A stretch of 45,506 nucleotides of DNA from Colwellia sp. C1TZA3 (GCF_007954265.1 NZ_VOLS01000034.1:1-45506); one strand, 5' to 3'. Numbered from the stretch's first letter, positions 18,356 through 26,630 are shown. A program made the numbers and translations. Notes: generated from the sequence alone by a model not told the origin.

Positions 18356-19628
18356 TTTGATTCAATGAGTTTGTTTGCAAATAACAATCAAATCGCTGCG
18401 CAACATCTACCGCACTTCTCACCCCGTCTTCATGAAAACCGCTATACCAATAGGCGCCAACAAAATGAGTATTCTGCTTACCACATATTGCTGAGCGTTG
18501 ACCTTGGGCACTGATAGAACTGGTTGAGAACACCGGATGATGATAAGTAAATTCGCGTAAAATTTTACTTGGGTCAATATCTTCGCGCTGATTTAACGTT
18601 ACGCAAAATGTGTGCTTGGCGTTTAAGCCCTGCAAAATATTCATATTGTAGGTAACACTAGCGGGTTTAGTTCTGTTAGCGCTCAATTGGTAGTTCCAAC
18701 TCGCCCAGGCTTTTTTTCTTTTTGGTAATAAATTAATATCGGTATGTAGCACCACTGAGTTTTCGCTATAAGGTATCGCACCTAATATTTCTTGCTCTTG
18801 CTGACTAGCGTCAGCCAGTAATGCCAAGGCTTGATCTGAATGACATGCCAAAACCACTTCGTCAAAGGTCTGGCTTTCGCCATTGGCAAAACATAACTGC
18901 ACTGCATTGTTTTCGCGAGTAATAGCACTTATATCGGCATTAAGATAAATGTTATCCGCAAAGGGCTTGCACAGCGGAGCTAAATAACTTCTTGAGCCTT
19001 TTGGCACCACATACCACTGTGGACGATCAGCGATATTCAATAAGCCATGATTATGAAAAAACTTAACAAAGAAATGAAATTGCAGTACTTGCATCTGTTC
19101 CAACGAGCTAGACCAAATAGCCGCTCCCATTGGTAGCACATAGTGTTCAGCAAAGTGATCACTGAATTTATTTTCTTGTAAGAACTCACCTAAAGTTAGG
19201 CTGTCGTGATAGTTTTTCGCTTGATAACTTTGCTTACAAAGCTTATTAAATCGAAGAATTTCTTTTACCAACCACCAAAACTTAGGCTTAAATATATTAC
19301 GGCGTTGAGCAAATAAGGTATCGAGGTTATGGCCGTTATATTCCATGCCTGTATCTGAGTTATGCACTGAAAAACTCATTTGTGTTTCTTGCTTACCGAC
19401 ACCAATTTCATCTAATAACGCTAAGTAATTGGGATAGGTTTTATTGTTAAAAACAATGAAACCGGTATCAATGGCGTAAGACTGACCTTCTAATTCAACA
19501 TCAACTGTCGCAGTATGCCCACCAATATGAGCAGACTTTTCAAAAACACAGACTTGATACTTTTTTGATAACAAATAGGCGGCAGTTAAACCTGATACAC
19601 CAGCACCTATAATGGCAATACGTTTCAT
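18345..19628 (-). CDS. FAD-dependent amine oxidase-like protein (COG2907)
   Basis: The 427-residue product starts with the dinucleotide-binding motif IAIIGAGVSGLTAAYLLS, followed by VFEKSAHIGGHTATV, and near the C-terminus has the FAD-closing sequence HFVGAYWYSGFHEDGVRSA. This is the COG2907 branch of flavin amine oxidases, whose substrates are probably membrane lipids and not amines. The R. sphaeroides flavoprotein UfaD, a fatty-acyl desaturase of furan fatty acid synthesis, comes from a comparable operon; equivalence is my inference. The gene overlaps the SDR gene by 4 nt and DUF1365 by 11 nt. Confidence 0.9.
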   Translation of the reverse strand: MKRIAIIGAGVSGLTAAYLLSKKYQVCVFEKSAHIGGHTATVDVELEGQSYAIDTGFIVFNNKTYPNYLALLDEIGVGKQETQMSFSVHNSDTGMEYNGHNLDTLFAQRRNIFKPKFWWLVKEILRFNKLCKQSYQAKNYHDSLTLGEFLQENKFSDHFAEHYVLPMGAAIWSSSLEQMQVLQFHFFVKFFHNHGLLNIADRPQWYVVPKGSRSYLAPLCKPFADNIYLNADISAITRENNAVQLCFANGESQTFDEVVLACHSDQALALLADASQQEQEILGAIPYSENSVVLHTDINLLPKRKKAWASWNYQLSANRTKPASVTYNMNILQGLNAKHTFCVTLNQREDIDPSKILREFTYHHPVFSTSSISAQGQRSAICGKQNTHFVGAYWYSGFHEDGVRSAVDVAQRFDCYLQTNSLNQNDG

Positions 19629-20422
19629 TTCTTGTTATTCCTTAACTCTTCTTCTTTTTTTAAGGCTTTTTCATTGTTTAAAGATTTTTCATTTTTTAAA
19701 GCAACACTTTGCCAAATAAAGTCTGGCAGCAGTGCGAATAATTTCATGATCAGGGTCAGTCTTTTAGGAAAGTGTAGGTAGTGTTTTCGAGCACTTACAC
19801 CTTGGTAAATACGACTAGCCGCTTGCTCACTGGTCAATAAAAATGGCATAGCAAAGTCATTTTTATCAGTTAATGGCGTTTTAATAAATCCAGGATGAAC
19901 TAGGGTAACCGCTATATTTTCAGCTTTTAAATCGAGCCGTAAGCTTTTTGCTAAATAATCGATGCCAGCTTTAGAAGCACCATAGGCCTCGGCCCTTGGA
20001 AACGGTAGTAAAGTTGCACTAGAACTAACAAATACTACGTGCCCTCCAGCGGTAACTTTTGGCAAGAAATACTCAAGTAAATAGCCCAAAGACTGTAAAT
20101 TTGTCGCGATGACACTAGCAAACAATTCACCATCAAAAGCTTTAGCATTATCAATATAGCGACAATCACCAGCATTAAGCATTAAAATATCAATGCGCTC
20201 TATGGCGCTGATTTTATTTGCCGCGGCACGGATCTGTTCTTTATCGGTGATATCAAAAGCGATAGGAACAACATTGGTATTATCAGTGGCTAATTGTTTA
20301 AGCTTTTCTTGATTACGGCCACAAGCAATAACTTGATAGTCATTGGCTAAATAGTGATGCAACAATGACTCACCTATACCAGAGGTAGCGCCTGTGATGA
20401 GAATAGTACCTTTCATATTCAT
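19625..20422 (-). CDS. Short-chain dehydrogenase/reductase
   Basis: A 265-residue classical SDR with the NAD(P) motif TGATSGIG (residues 9-16), the NAG motif in LMLNAGD, a catalytic Ser in VFVSSSA and the YxxxK active site as AYGASKAGI, then HPGFIKTPLT. The last 20 residues are a Lys/Glu/Asn-rich tail (KNEKSLNNEKALKKEEELRN). It overlaps both neighbours by 4 nt (ATGA type), so it is tightly coupled in the operon controlled from 20933-20960. The substrate is not known; a lipid or aldehyde made during membrane modification is plausible. Confidence 0.9.
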   Translation of the reverse strand: MNMKGTILITGATSGIGESLLHHYLANDYQVIACGRNQEKLKQLATDNTNVVPIAFDITDKEQIRAAANKISAIERIDILMLNAGDCRYIDNAKAFDGELFASVIATNLQSLGYLLEYFLPKVTAGGHVVFVSSSATLLPFPRAEAYGASKAGIDYLAKSLRLDLKAENIAVTLVHPGFIKTPLTDKNDFAMPFLLTSEQAASRIYQGVSARKHYLHFPKRLTLIMKLFALLPDFIWQSVALKNEKSLNNEKALKKEEELRNNKK

Positions 20423-20898
20423 TCCTTTGCTGCTCTATTTTTAAGCGTGCGAATAACCCGACCCAACAAAGGTAATTGCTCGTAAAGCATGGCACCTAAA
20501 TCTAAGTAATCTCGATGATAAACAACTTTATCGCCAACACCTTTAAGATGTGAGCTACCTTGCACAATAACAGTTTTACCTGAGTTTAAGCGCGGATGTT
20601 GATAACTCATTTGCCAGTAAATAGCCGCTTCAGAGTCATGGGCTATTACGTGTTCAATTTTAAAATCACAATAACTAAGCTTTTTATAAAGTTGATTAAA
20701 GTAGTTTTTTAACTGTTCAAAACCCGTCAGTTGGTGCATCGGGTCAATAAATACGATGTCTTGGTGGTAAACGTCAGCTAGCAACTGCAAATTATCAGTT
20801 GAGAGCTTTTGGTAGGTCTCAATAAACTTAGCTAACCACAATGCATCTTGAGGTTGAGCACTAAATTTAGCTGTTTGTGGAACATTTTGGTCTAACAT
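20419..20898 (-). CDS. NTF2/SnoaL-like protein
   Basis: The 159-residue product has the small alpha+beta barrel pattern of the NTF2/SnoaL-like fold: FIETYQKLSTDNLQLLADVYHQDIVFIDPMHQLTG is the usual start, and the rest alternates strands such as AIYWQMSYQHP and VVYHRDYLDLG. It is first in a five-gene operon, with an AAGAG ribosome site 8 nt before the ATG and the ECF-type promoter about 28 nt upstream of it. Related proteins accompany the same SDR/amine oxidase/DUF1365/CFA set in other marine bacteria, as I recall. Function unknown; enzyme or lipid binder are both possible. Confidence 0.85.
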   Translation of the reverse strand: MLDQNVPQTAKFSAQPQDALWLAKFIETYQKLSTDNLQLLADVYHQDIVFIDPMHQLTGFEQLKNYFNQLYKKLSYCDFKIEHVIAHDSEAAIYWQMSYQHPRLNSGKTVIVQGSSHLKGVGDKVVYHRDYLDLGAMLYEQLPLLGRVIRTLKNRAAKE

Positions 20899-20932
20899 GA
20901 GTACTCTTTATTTTATCATCGCATTAAATCTT

Positions 20933-20960
20933 TATGCGAAAAATTATCGCCATAAGATCA
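20933..20960 (-). promoter_or_regulatory. ECF (RpoE-type) promoter of the NTF2-SDR-amine oxidase operon
   Basis: The minus strand reads TGATCT-N16-CGCATA. Word and spacing match the promoter before the sigma factor gene itself. The start point would be about 28 nt before the first ATG. Confidence 0.75.
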
Positions 20961-21069
20961 CTTATGCTGAGTTAATGCTTTAGCTTTATTTCAGCATAAA
21001 TAATAAGGATAAACTTTTAAGAATACATTTTTGTTGCTCCAAACTAAAAATAGACAGCTATATCTGTGT

Positions 21070-21146
21070 AAGTAAGGCGCTTAATTCAGCCATGTTATTC
21101 GATATTTAAACCTTTAAAATAGCTTACCTAGTTAGCTTGATAGGTA
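21070..21146 (+). repeat. Decayed family C element remnant
   Basis: From AAGGCGCTTAATT to TTAGCTTGATAGGTA this matches the right part of the family C element at 29330-29484 with a lost middle. Directly after it, 21150-21171 (ACCAATTAATCAACTTGATA) resembles a family B end. Neither is intact. Confidence 0.5.
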
Positions 21147-21170
21147 TTATACCAATTAATCAACTTGATA

Positions 21171-22571
21171 TTACACTCTGTAAAATTCAAGGGCTGCTAA
21201 CCTAGCTTGCTTGTGATCTACTATTGCTGGCCAATAAGATGATAATTTTTCTTTCGCCATATATTGGTGTGGAAAATGGATCTCTTTATCAGGTAATTTC
21301 GCCAGCTCTGGTATGTATTTACGAATAAACGTACCTTTTGGATCAAACCTTTCGCTTTGTCTAATCGGGTTAAATACACGAAAATAAGGCTGGGCATCAC
21401 AACCGGTACTTGCCGCCCATTGCCAACCACCGTTATTAGACGCAAGATCGCCATCAATAAGCTGCTGCATAAAATATTTCTCTCCCCAGCGCCAATCAAT
21501 CAGTAAATGCTTAGTTAGAAAGCTCGCTACCACCATACGCAATCGGTTATGCATCCAGCCAGTTTGATTAAGTTGCCTCATGGCAGCATCAACTAATGGG
21601 TAGCCGGTTTTACCTTGGCACCATGCCTCGAACAACTCAGGGTTATTAGGCCAAGTCATCGCACGATACTTAGGATTAAAGCATTGATGTTTTGATAAAC
21701 TCTGTTGATGGAATACTAAATTTCGATAAAATTCGCGCCAGATCAGCTCATTTAGCCACGTAAATTCCTCACTGTCTGATGCGACTAAAATATCAGGAAA
21801 ACGTTGAATGAATAACAACAGTAAATAGCGCGGACTAATAGCACCTATCGCTAAATAAGGTGACAAACCCGAAGTTGCTTTAATGGCAGGAAAATCACGT
21901 TTTTGTCCGTAACCCGCCACTTTATATCGGTAAAAGTCTGGAATAACTTGTTGTTCAACTTGTTCAGCCAAAGGCCATGCCGCGGATTCATTAGAACAGT
22001 GTAAAGGTGTGTTTAATGTTAGCTGTACTTGGCTGTTGGGCGTTGTTGCATCTTTAGGAGTAGGCTTGCCGAGGTAAGGGAAACTGTGCTGTTTGACATA
22101 AGTTAACCAAGCCCGCTTAAAAGGAGTAAAAACCTTATACATCTCACTACTTTTGTTTAACACTTTACCTTTTTCAACGATAACATCACTTTCAAACATC
22201 TGTAATGGAACACCTTGCTCAAGACAAGACTTATCCCGTTGGTTTTCATTAACTTCTAACTCTTTATTAGCCACTACTTCGCTAACATTATGCTGCTGGC
22301 AATAATTTTTTAAAAATGAAATTTGCTCAGAAAAATCATCACAATGAACAACCTGCAAACTAACATTTAAGGGTAACAGTTGCTCGGCGAGTGCGTTGAC
22401 ATGACGTTTTATAAAATCAATTTTTATTGTCGACCAGTCGTGAGCCAACCATTGTTTTTCACTAACAAAAAAAATCGCTTGAGCTGTTTCTGAGCCTTTA
22501 TGTTGTTCAAGAAAATAATCTAAGGCAGGATTATCGTGAATTCTTATATCGTTGCGAAACCAAAGTAACAA
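21171..22571 (-). CDS. phrB: Deoxyribodipyrimidine (CPD) photolyase
   Basis: A class I CPD photolyase that uses blue light and FADH- to split UV-made pyrimidine dimers. The 466 residues match E. coli PhrB (472). The N-terminal antenna domain begins LLWFRNDIRIHDNPAL; the FAD domain shows LIWREFYRNL, VDAAMRQLNQTGWMHNRLRMVVASFL, DWRWGE and DLASNNGGWQWAASTGCDAQPYFRVFNP, with the tryptophans of the electron path. It follows the DUF523-DUF1722 gene by 26 nt in the rpoE-chrR operon, so it is probably made in response to light stress through the ECF sigma factor, as in Rhodobacter and Vibrio relatives. Confidence 0.95.
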   Translation of the reverse strand: MLLWFRNDIRIHDNPALDYFLEQHKGSETAQAIFFVSEKQWLAHDWSTIKIDFIKRHVNALAEQLLPLNVSLQVVHCDDFSEQISFLKNYCQQHNVSEVVANKELEVNENQRDKSCLEQGVPLQMFESDVIVEKGKVLNKSSEMYKVFTPFKRAWLTYVKQHSFPYLGKPTPKDATTPNSQVQLTLNTPLHCSNESAAWPLAEQVEQQVIPDFYRYKVAGYGQKRDFPAIKATSGLSPYLAIGAISPRYLLLLFIQRFPDILVASDSEEFTWLNELIWREFYRNLVFHQQSLSKHQCFNPKYRAMTWPNNPELFEAWCQGKTGYPLVDAAMRQLNQTGWMHNRLRMVVASFLTKHLLIDWRWGEKYFMQQLIDGDLASNNGGWQWAASTGCDAQPYFRVFNPIRQSERFDPKGTFIRKYIPELAKLPDKEIHFPHQYMAKEKLSSYWPAIVDHKQARLAALEFYRV

Positions 22572-22597
22572 GGACGTTCCTTAATAATTAACTATGT

Positions 22598-23557
22598 TTA
22601 ATAACCGTATCTCAGTTTTAACGACTCAGGATAAGGATTCAAATATGATTGTTGAGCTAAATAAGACTTAGGGTGCGCTAATAAATAATGCTTAATCAAG
22701 GTCAGTGGCACCACTAACGGCATTAATCCCGTGCGGTAAGCGTCAATTTGTTCAGATAACTCTTTGCGTTGCATTTTATCTAAGTGCTTAGAAAAATAGC
22801 CTTGAATATGCGATAACGTATTAGCATGATTTTTACGTGTTGCTTTAAGTGTTAATGCGGCCATTAAACCAGAGATATACTGTTCAGCCATTTGCTCAAC
22901 GGCAATATCAGTACTAGCTAATAACCGCCCTAATTGCTTGTGAGCAACAAGATCATGACTCATTAAAGTATACTTATATTGCGCATGAAAACTGGTTAAT
23001 TTATGTCTACTAACCCCTGACTCAATCAAGGCTAACCAATGGCGATAGGCAAAGACGCGGGCAACAAAGTTTTCTCTTATGATGGGATCATTCAAACGGC
23101 CATTTTCTTCACAAGGTAGTAGCGGGTTAGCTTTCATAATTTCTCGTGAAAACATCCCTATACCTTGCGCCGGTAATTGACCTCCGCTCGGGGAATATAC
23201 TTTAACGCGCTCCATGCCGCAAGTTGGACTTTTAGCACAAAACACATAGCCACTGAGGTTTTTAGACATGGCGGCTATTTTTTTACCGTAGGCTTTTATC
23301 GCGCTCGTTACATCACCGGAGCCATCTGGACGCGATACTTTTATCATTTGATCATCTTTAATCAAACGTATAGTGGGCCTAGGTATGGGTAAGCCAACAG
23401 CTACTTCAGGGCAGTAGCCTTTAAAAGTAACATGTTGTCCTAGTTCTTTTATACAAAAATTCGATGGTTTGTTACTGGCATCAAACCTAACTTTTTCACC
23501 TATTAAACAAGCACTAATGCCAATAACAACATCTGCTTTGTCGAATTTTTTATACAT
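22598..23557 (-). CDS. DUF523-DUF1722 protein (YbgA/TudS-like fusion)
   Basis: Residues 10-150 form a DUF523 domain, the family of thiouracil desulfurase TudS, with the three cluster cysteines in place (C17 in SACLIG, C49 in GYCPE, C113 in SPTCG), so a [4Fe-4S] cluster is expected. Residues about 190-310 are DUF1722, as in E. coli YbgA. I use the ATG at 23557 and not the in-frame TTG at 23563; it starts 11 nt after the chrR stop codon. The fused form next to a photolyase is a recurring arrangement, as I recall. It may act on damaged or thiolated nucleobases, for example 4-thiouridine photoproducts, but that is inference. Confidence 0.88.
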   Translation of the reverse strand: MYKKFDKADVVIGISACLIGEKVRFDASNKPSNFCIKELGQHVTFKGYCPEVAVGLPIPRPTIRLIKDDQMIKVSRPDGSGDVTSAIKAYGKKIAAMSKNLSGYVFCAKSPTCGMERVKVYSPSGGQLPAQGIGMFSREIMKANPLLPCEENGRLNDPIIRENFVARVFAYRHWLALIESGVSRHKLTSFHAQYKYTLMSHDLVAHKQLGRLLASTDIAVEQMAEQYISGLMAALTLKATRKNHANTLSHIQGYFSKHLDKMQRKELSEQIDAYRTGLMPLVVPLTLIKHYLLAHPKSYLAQQSYLNPYPESLKLRYGY

Positions 23558-23568
23558 AACCAACTCAA

Positions 23569-24255
23569 TTAGTAAATGAAAGCACCAATAGGGTTTAGTA
23601 ACTTATTTATACCTTGAGTAAAATGCAATGCGTCATTAGCAACAGTATAACAAAGGCAACCACGCTCAGTAGCTGGCTGATGCTGATCGCGTTTATCAAG
23701 CATAATAAAGTCGCCGGCCACATATTGACCTTGTGCATCAGCAAAGGTACCCGCAAGTAATAGTGTTAGCTCAAAACCTTTATGGGTGTGTTCGGGTATC
23801 GAACCACCAGGTCCTATATGCAATAAATTAGTATGAATTTCACCTTCGCCTAAATTTAAACGTGCGCGTGATAATTTACCTATTTGAGCAGTTTTCCCTA
23901 ACTCAATATTGCGCAGGACATTGGGTAAAGTGTATTGCATACCTTTAAAATTAATTGAACGCTCATCATAGAACGCTTTTGTTGACTCAACATCATCAGA
24001 GGCGGTTATCTGATTGATCATATCATCAAAGTCCATTTCGGCGATTTCCGTTAGGTGTTCATCATCAACAATAGATTTATGATGAAAACTTTGCTCAAAA
24101 CTGGCCTCTGCAACTTGTTCTGTTAGTTGGCCTACTTTCTGTTGGCAAGAGACACACATGTCGGCATGTATCGCTATACCTGCAGCAAGTGAAGCGGGTA
24201 AGTCACCATCCACAAAACCTTGTAACAACTCAAATTTAGGGTGGTGTTTAATCAT
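23569..24255 (-). CDS. chrR: Zinc-binding anti-sigma factor, ChrR family
   Basis: ChrR binds and silences its RpoE sigma factor and releases it under singlet oxygen or related stress. The N-terminal zinc anti-sigma motif is present as H30-x3-C34-x2-C37 (HADMCVSC). The C-terminal cupin domain has ligands H156, H158, E162 and H192, with exactly the spacing of the zinc site of R. sphaeroides ChrR (H141, H143, E147, H177). A CLC pair follows at 200-202. The 228-residue length is normal. The gene overlaps rpoE by 8 nt, so the pair is made together in balanced amounts. Confidence 0.95.
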   Translation of the reverse strand: MIKHHPKFELLQGFVDGDLPASLAAGIAIHADMCVSCQQKVGQLTEQVAEASFEQSFHHKSIVDDEHLTEIAEMDFDDMINQITASDDVESTKAFYDERSINFKGMQYTLPNVLRNIELGKTAQIGKLSRARLNLGEGEIHTNLLHIGPGGSIPEHTHKGFELTLLLAGTFADAQGQYVAGDFIMLDKRDQHQPATERGCLCYTVANDALHFTQGINKLLNPIGAFIY

Positions 24256-24874
24256 GGTGGTCTCCTATTTTTAACTTAAGTTTGCCAAGTGCAAGCCGAA
24301 GTCGTGATTTTATTGTGCCGAGTGGTAAATTAAGATGAACAGCAAGCTGCTCTTGTGACATCTCCATAAAGTAGAAACCTTTTACCACCTGTTGTTGGTT
24401 TTCAGGCAGCGTGGCAATTATGCCTTGCAAATTACGACTTTGAATATGGTCTGTAAACACCTCTTCTTCGGTATTTGCTAATTCAGCAAGTGGCCATATA
24501 TCGTCACTGAGGTTGTCTTCTTTATTAGCTTTCATTTTGCGTAACAGATCAAATGTAACATTACGCATAATAGTGTAAACCCAAGTGGTGGCTGCACCTT
24601 TGCTGTCATCAAACAGATGTGCCTTACGCCAGACATTGCTCATGGTGTCTTGCACAACTTCAGCAGCAAGTGCTTCACTATTAATTTTACTTTGCGCAAT
24701 ACGCTGTATTTTAGGCGCAAAAAATTTAAACACTTCAGTAAATGCTTGTTTGTCTCTATCAATGGCAATTGATTTCAGCCATTGACAAAGTTCAGGATGA
24801 TTGATTTTATTAGTCATGTTACTAGATGTAGCATTTGCCTTGTGACTTGGCAACATTGAATGCGCTGACAGCAT
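24248..24874 (-). CDS. rpoE: ECF RNA polymerase sigma factor, RpoE-ChrR type
   Basis: The 208-residue product is an extracytoplasmic-function sigma-70 factor of the group paired with ChrR. Region 2 is seen in AFTEVFKFFAPKIQRIA through AAEVVQDTMSNVWRKA and the WVYTIMRNVTFDLLRK recognition helix; region 4 is LPENQQQVVKGFYFMEMSQEQLA followed by GTIKSRLRLALGKLK. Three in-frame starts exist: 24874, M7, and the ATG at 24817 (MTNKINHPELC), which would fit the usual family start; no strong ribosome site decides. The gene is preceded by its own type of promoter (24906-24933), so it is autoregulated, and it is translationally coupled to chrR. Confidence 0.95.
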   Translation of the reverse strand: MLSAHSMLPSHKANATSSNMTNKINHPELCQWLKSIAIDRDKQAFTEVFKFFAPKIQRIAQSKINSEALAAEVVQDTMSNVWRKAHLFDDSKGAATTWVYTIMRNVTFDLLRKMKANKEDNLSDDIWPLAELANTEEEVFTDHIQSRNLQGIIATLPENQQQVVKGFYFMEMSQEQLAVHLNLPLGTIKSRLRLALGKLKLKIGDHHD

Positions 24875-24905
24875 AATTCTTACCCACTTTTTTACATATA
24901 TTTGC

Positions 24906-24933
24906 TATACGCGACAGAAATGAGTCTAGATCA
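24906..24933 (-). promoter_or_regulatory. ECF (RpoE-type) autoregulatory promoter of rpoE-chrR
   Basis: TGATCT-N16-CGTATA on the minus strand, about 25 nt of leader before the first ATG. This is the anchor for the motif found elsewhere in the window; R. sphaeroides RpoE promoters have a similar TGATCC -35. Confidence 0.82.
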
Positions 24934-24950
24934 CATTATTTTTATCTTTT

Positions 24951-25517
24951 CTACTCGGATAAAATAATCCGTTGTAACAATTCTTTCGCTTGGCTAAACG
25001 AATCTTTATCGACAAACAAACTTTTCTCAGCAAGTTTAACCGGTATAAGTTCTAACCAGCGCGCGACCACCCAATCACCTTTATCAAAATGTTGCTTGGG
25101 ATATAAGGCATTTAATTCAGCATTTTCGATAAACACTTTACTTAATGACTTAGCGAGTTTATCGGTGGTTTGATCTAGGCTAATATCAGGCCAATGAGTT
25201 TTAGCTGCGACATCACCGTGATGCAGTTTATCGGTATCTTGGGTAATAGCGTTAATATCTACTAAACACTTACAGCGAACATCAATCAGTAATATCCCGT
25301 CTTCGCCCTGATCAAAGTTAATGATTTCGACCCAGCTACCGATTGACATAGGTGTGGATTTTTCATCTCTGTCATGCGAAAAAATAACAAAGCCTTGTCT
25401 TTTCATTGCTAGAGAGACCATTTTTAAATAGCGCGCTTCAAAAATACGCAGTCGTGTTACCCCTTGAGGTAACAGAAATATCGGCAATGGGAAAATAGGC
25501 AAATTAATAGTTGGCAT
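24951..25517 (-). CDS. LON substrate-binding domain protein
   Basis: The 188-residue product is a stand-alone LON N-terminal (PUA-like) domain: NLPIFPLPIFLLPQGVTRLRIFEARYLKMV at the start is diagnostic, then VIFSHDRDE, GSWVEIINFDQGEDG and LLIDVRCKCLVDI. There is no ATPase or protease part, as in the YcaO/COG2802 group, so it may present or select substrates. It stands between the sRNA array and rpoE. The promoter at 25556-25583 has the same ECF word as rpoE, giving a leader of about 32 nt, and is in effect the last promoter of the array. Confidence 0.88.
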   Translation of the reverse strand: MPTINLPIFPLPIFLLPQGVTRLRIFEARYLKMVSLAMKRQGFVIFSHDRDEKSTPMSIGSWVEIINFDQGEDGILLIDVRCKCLVDINAITQDTDKLHHGDVAAKTHWPDISLDQTTDKLAKSLSKVFIENAELNALYPKQHFDKGDWVVARWLELIPVKLAEKSLFVDKDSFSQAKELLQRIILSE

Positions 25518-25555
25518 AAGTTTACAGTAACTAATCTTTATGGATTGATGCTAGT

Positions 25556-25583
25556 TATACGTTATAAAAGCAAACTACGATCA
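25556..25583 (-). promoter_or_regulatory. ECF promoter of the LON-domain gene
   Basis: TGATCG-N16-CGTATA on the minus strand. The nearby 22-bp direct repeat at 25578-25599 and 25600-25621 repeats the -35 region, but the second copy has no -10 at the right distance. The start of the leader (AACTAGC) still resembles the sRNA 5' end (AACTAAGC). Confidence 0.78.
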
Positions 25584-25616
25584 AAGAAATAAGCAAAAAC
25601 GATCAAAGTAAGAAAT

Positions 25617-25695
25617 AAAAAAAAGCCCCATCAAGAGTCAGAGGGGCAAAGAGTCAAAAGGGAAATATAACCAGCAATAATATTTTTCAATGTCG
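25617..25695 (-). ncRNA. Predicted sRNA, array copy 1
   Basis: Promoter TGATCA-N16-CGTATA at 25702-25729. The body begins near 25695 (start placed 7 nt after the -10) and ends in a GCCCC/GGGGC hairpin (25625-25629 with 25643-25647) and an eight-U tract. The 5' hairpin AGCGACA/TATTGCT has one C-A mismatch. The unpaired core is TTTCCC instead of CTCCC. Predicted length is about 79 nt. Confidence 0.75.
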
Positions 25696-25740
25696 CTTAG
25701 TTATACGTTGTAAAAACAAAAAATGATCAAAGTAATAAGT

Positions 25741-25818
25741 AAAAAAAGCCCCATCAAGAGTCAGAGGGGCAAAGAGTCAAAAGGGAGATATAACCAGCAA
25801 TAATGTTTTTCAATATCG
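25741..25818 (-). ncRNA. Predicted sRNA, array copy 2
   Basis: Promoter TGATCG-N16-CGTATA at 25825-25852. The 5' hairpin AGCGATA/TATTGCT pairs fully (one G-U). The CU-rich loop has core ATCTCCCTTTTG. The terminator stem is 25748-25752 with 25766-25770, followed by seven U. Predicted length is about 78 nt. With copy 5 this is the most intact copy. Confidence 0.8.
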
Positions 25819-25863
25819 CTTAGTTATACGCTGTAAAAACAAAAAACGATCAAAGTAATAAGT

Positions 25864-26101
25864 AAAAAAAAGCCCCATCAAGAGTCAGAGGGGCAAAGAG
25901 TCAAAAGGGAGATATAATACCAGTTCCATTAAGTTTGTGATCTTGTTGTGCGCAGGAAAAATAATTCAAGGTAAGGCGCTTGATTGAGCAATAGCTGGCT
26001 ATTGGGAGTGAGAGCAACACAGCCTTGAGCTATTTTAACTAGTACAAGTGAGCAATAACTTAATGTAATTGGTATAACCAGCAATAATGTTTTCAATGTC
26101 G
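25864..26101 (-). ncRNA. Damaged sRNA unit, array copy 3 (split by family A element)
   Basis: The promoter at 26108-26132 keeps both boxes (TGATCG and CGTATA), but the spacer is 13 nt, probably inactive. The body is interrupted at TAA by the 157-bp element at 25918-26074. Its 5' arm AACGACA also mispairs with the 3' arm. The terminator (25872-25876 with 25890-25894) remains. Probably a decaying copy. Confidence 0.6.
25918..26074 (+). mobile_element. MITE-like element, family A copy 3 (157 bp), in sRNA copy 3
   Basis: Inserted in the sequence GATATAACCAGC of the sRNA unit; the intact neighbouring units give the empty site. TAA is duplicated (25915-25917, 26075-26077). This fixes the element ends as TACCAG and TTGGTA. 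Confidence 0.92.
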
Positions 26102-26143
26102 TTTAGTTATACGTTGTAAAAAAAAACGATCAAAGTAGTAAGT

Positions 26144-26222
26144 AAAAAAAAGCCCCATCAAGAGTCAGAGGGGCAAAGAGTCAAAAGGGAAATATAACCA
26201 GCAATAATGTTTTTCAATATCA
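26144..26222 (-). ncRNA. Predicted sRNA, array copy 4
   Basis: Promoter TGATCG-N16-CGTATA at 26229-26256. The 5' arm AGTGATA still pairs with TATTGCT because C-G has become U-G. The core is TTTCCC, as in copy 1. The terminator is 26152-26156 with 26170-26174, with eight U. Confidence 0.78.
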
Positions 26223-26267
26223 CTTAGTTATACGCTGTAAAAACAAAAAACGATCAAAGTAATAAAT

Positions 26268-26346
26268 AAAAAAAAGCCCCATCAAGAGTCAGAGGGGCAA
26301 AGAGTCAAAAGGGAGATATAACCAGCAATAATGTTTTTCAATATCG
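26268..26346 (-). ncRNA. Predicted sRNA, array copy 5
   Basis: Promoter TGATCT-N16-CGTATA at 26353-26380, identical in both boxes to the rpoE promoter. The 5' hairpin is fully paired, the core is CTCCC, and the terminator is 26276-26280 with 26294-26298 followed by eight U. Predicted length is about 79 nt. Confidence 0.8.
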
Positions 26347-26391
26347 CTTAGTTATACGCTGTAAAAACAAAAAAAGATCAAAGTAATAAAT

Positions 26392-26630
26392 AAAAAAAAG
26401 CCCCATCAAGAGTCAGAGGGGCAAAGAGTCAAAAGGGAGATATAACCAGCAATAATGTTTTTCAATATCGCTTAGTTATACCAGTTCCATTAAGTTTGTG
26501 ATCTTGTTGTGCGCAGGAAAAATAACTCAAGGTAAGGCGCTCGATTGAGCAATAGCTGGCTATTGGGAGTGAGAGCAACACAGCATTGAGCTATTTTAAC
26601 TAGTACAAGTGAGCAATAACTTAATGTAAT
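26392..26630 (-). ncRNA. sRNA unit interrupted by a family A element, array copy 6
   Basis: Promoter TGATCA-N16-CGTATA at 26637-26664 is intact, but the 157-bp element (26479-26635) is inserted at TTA right behind the -10, so transcription would start inside the element and the sRNA would carry a 5' extension of about 150 nt. Body and terminator (26400-26404 with 26418-26422) are unchanged. Confidence 0.6.
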
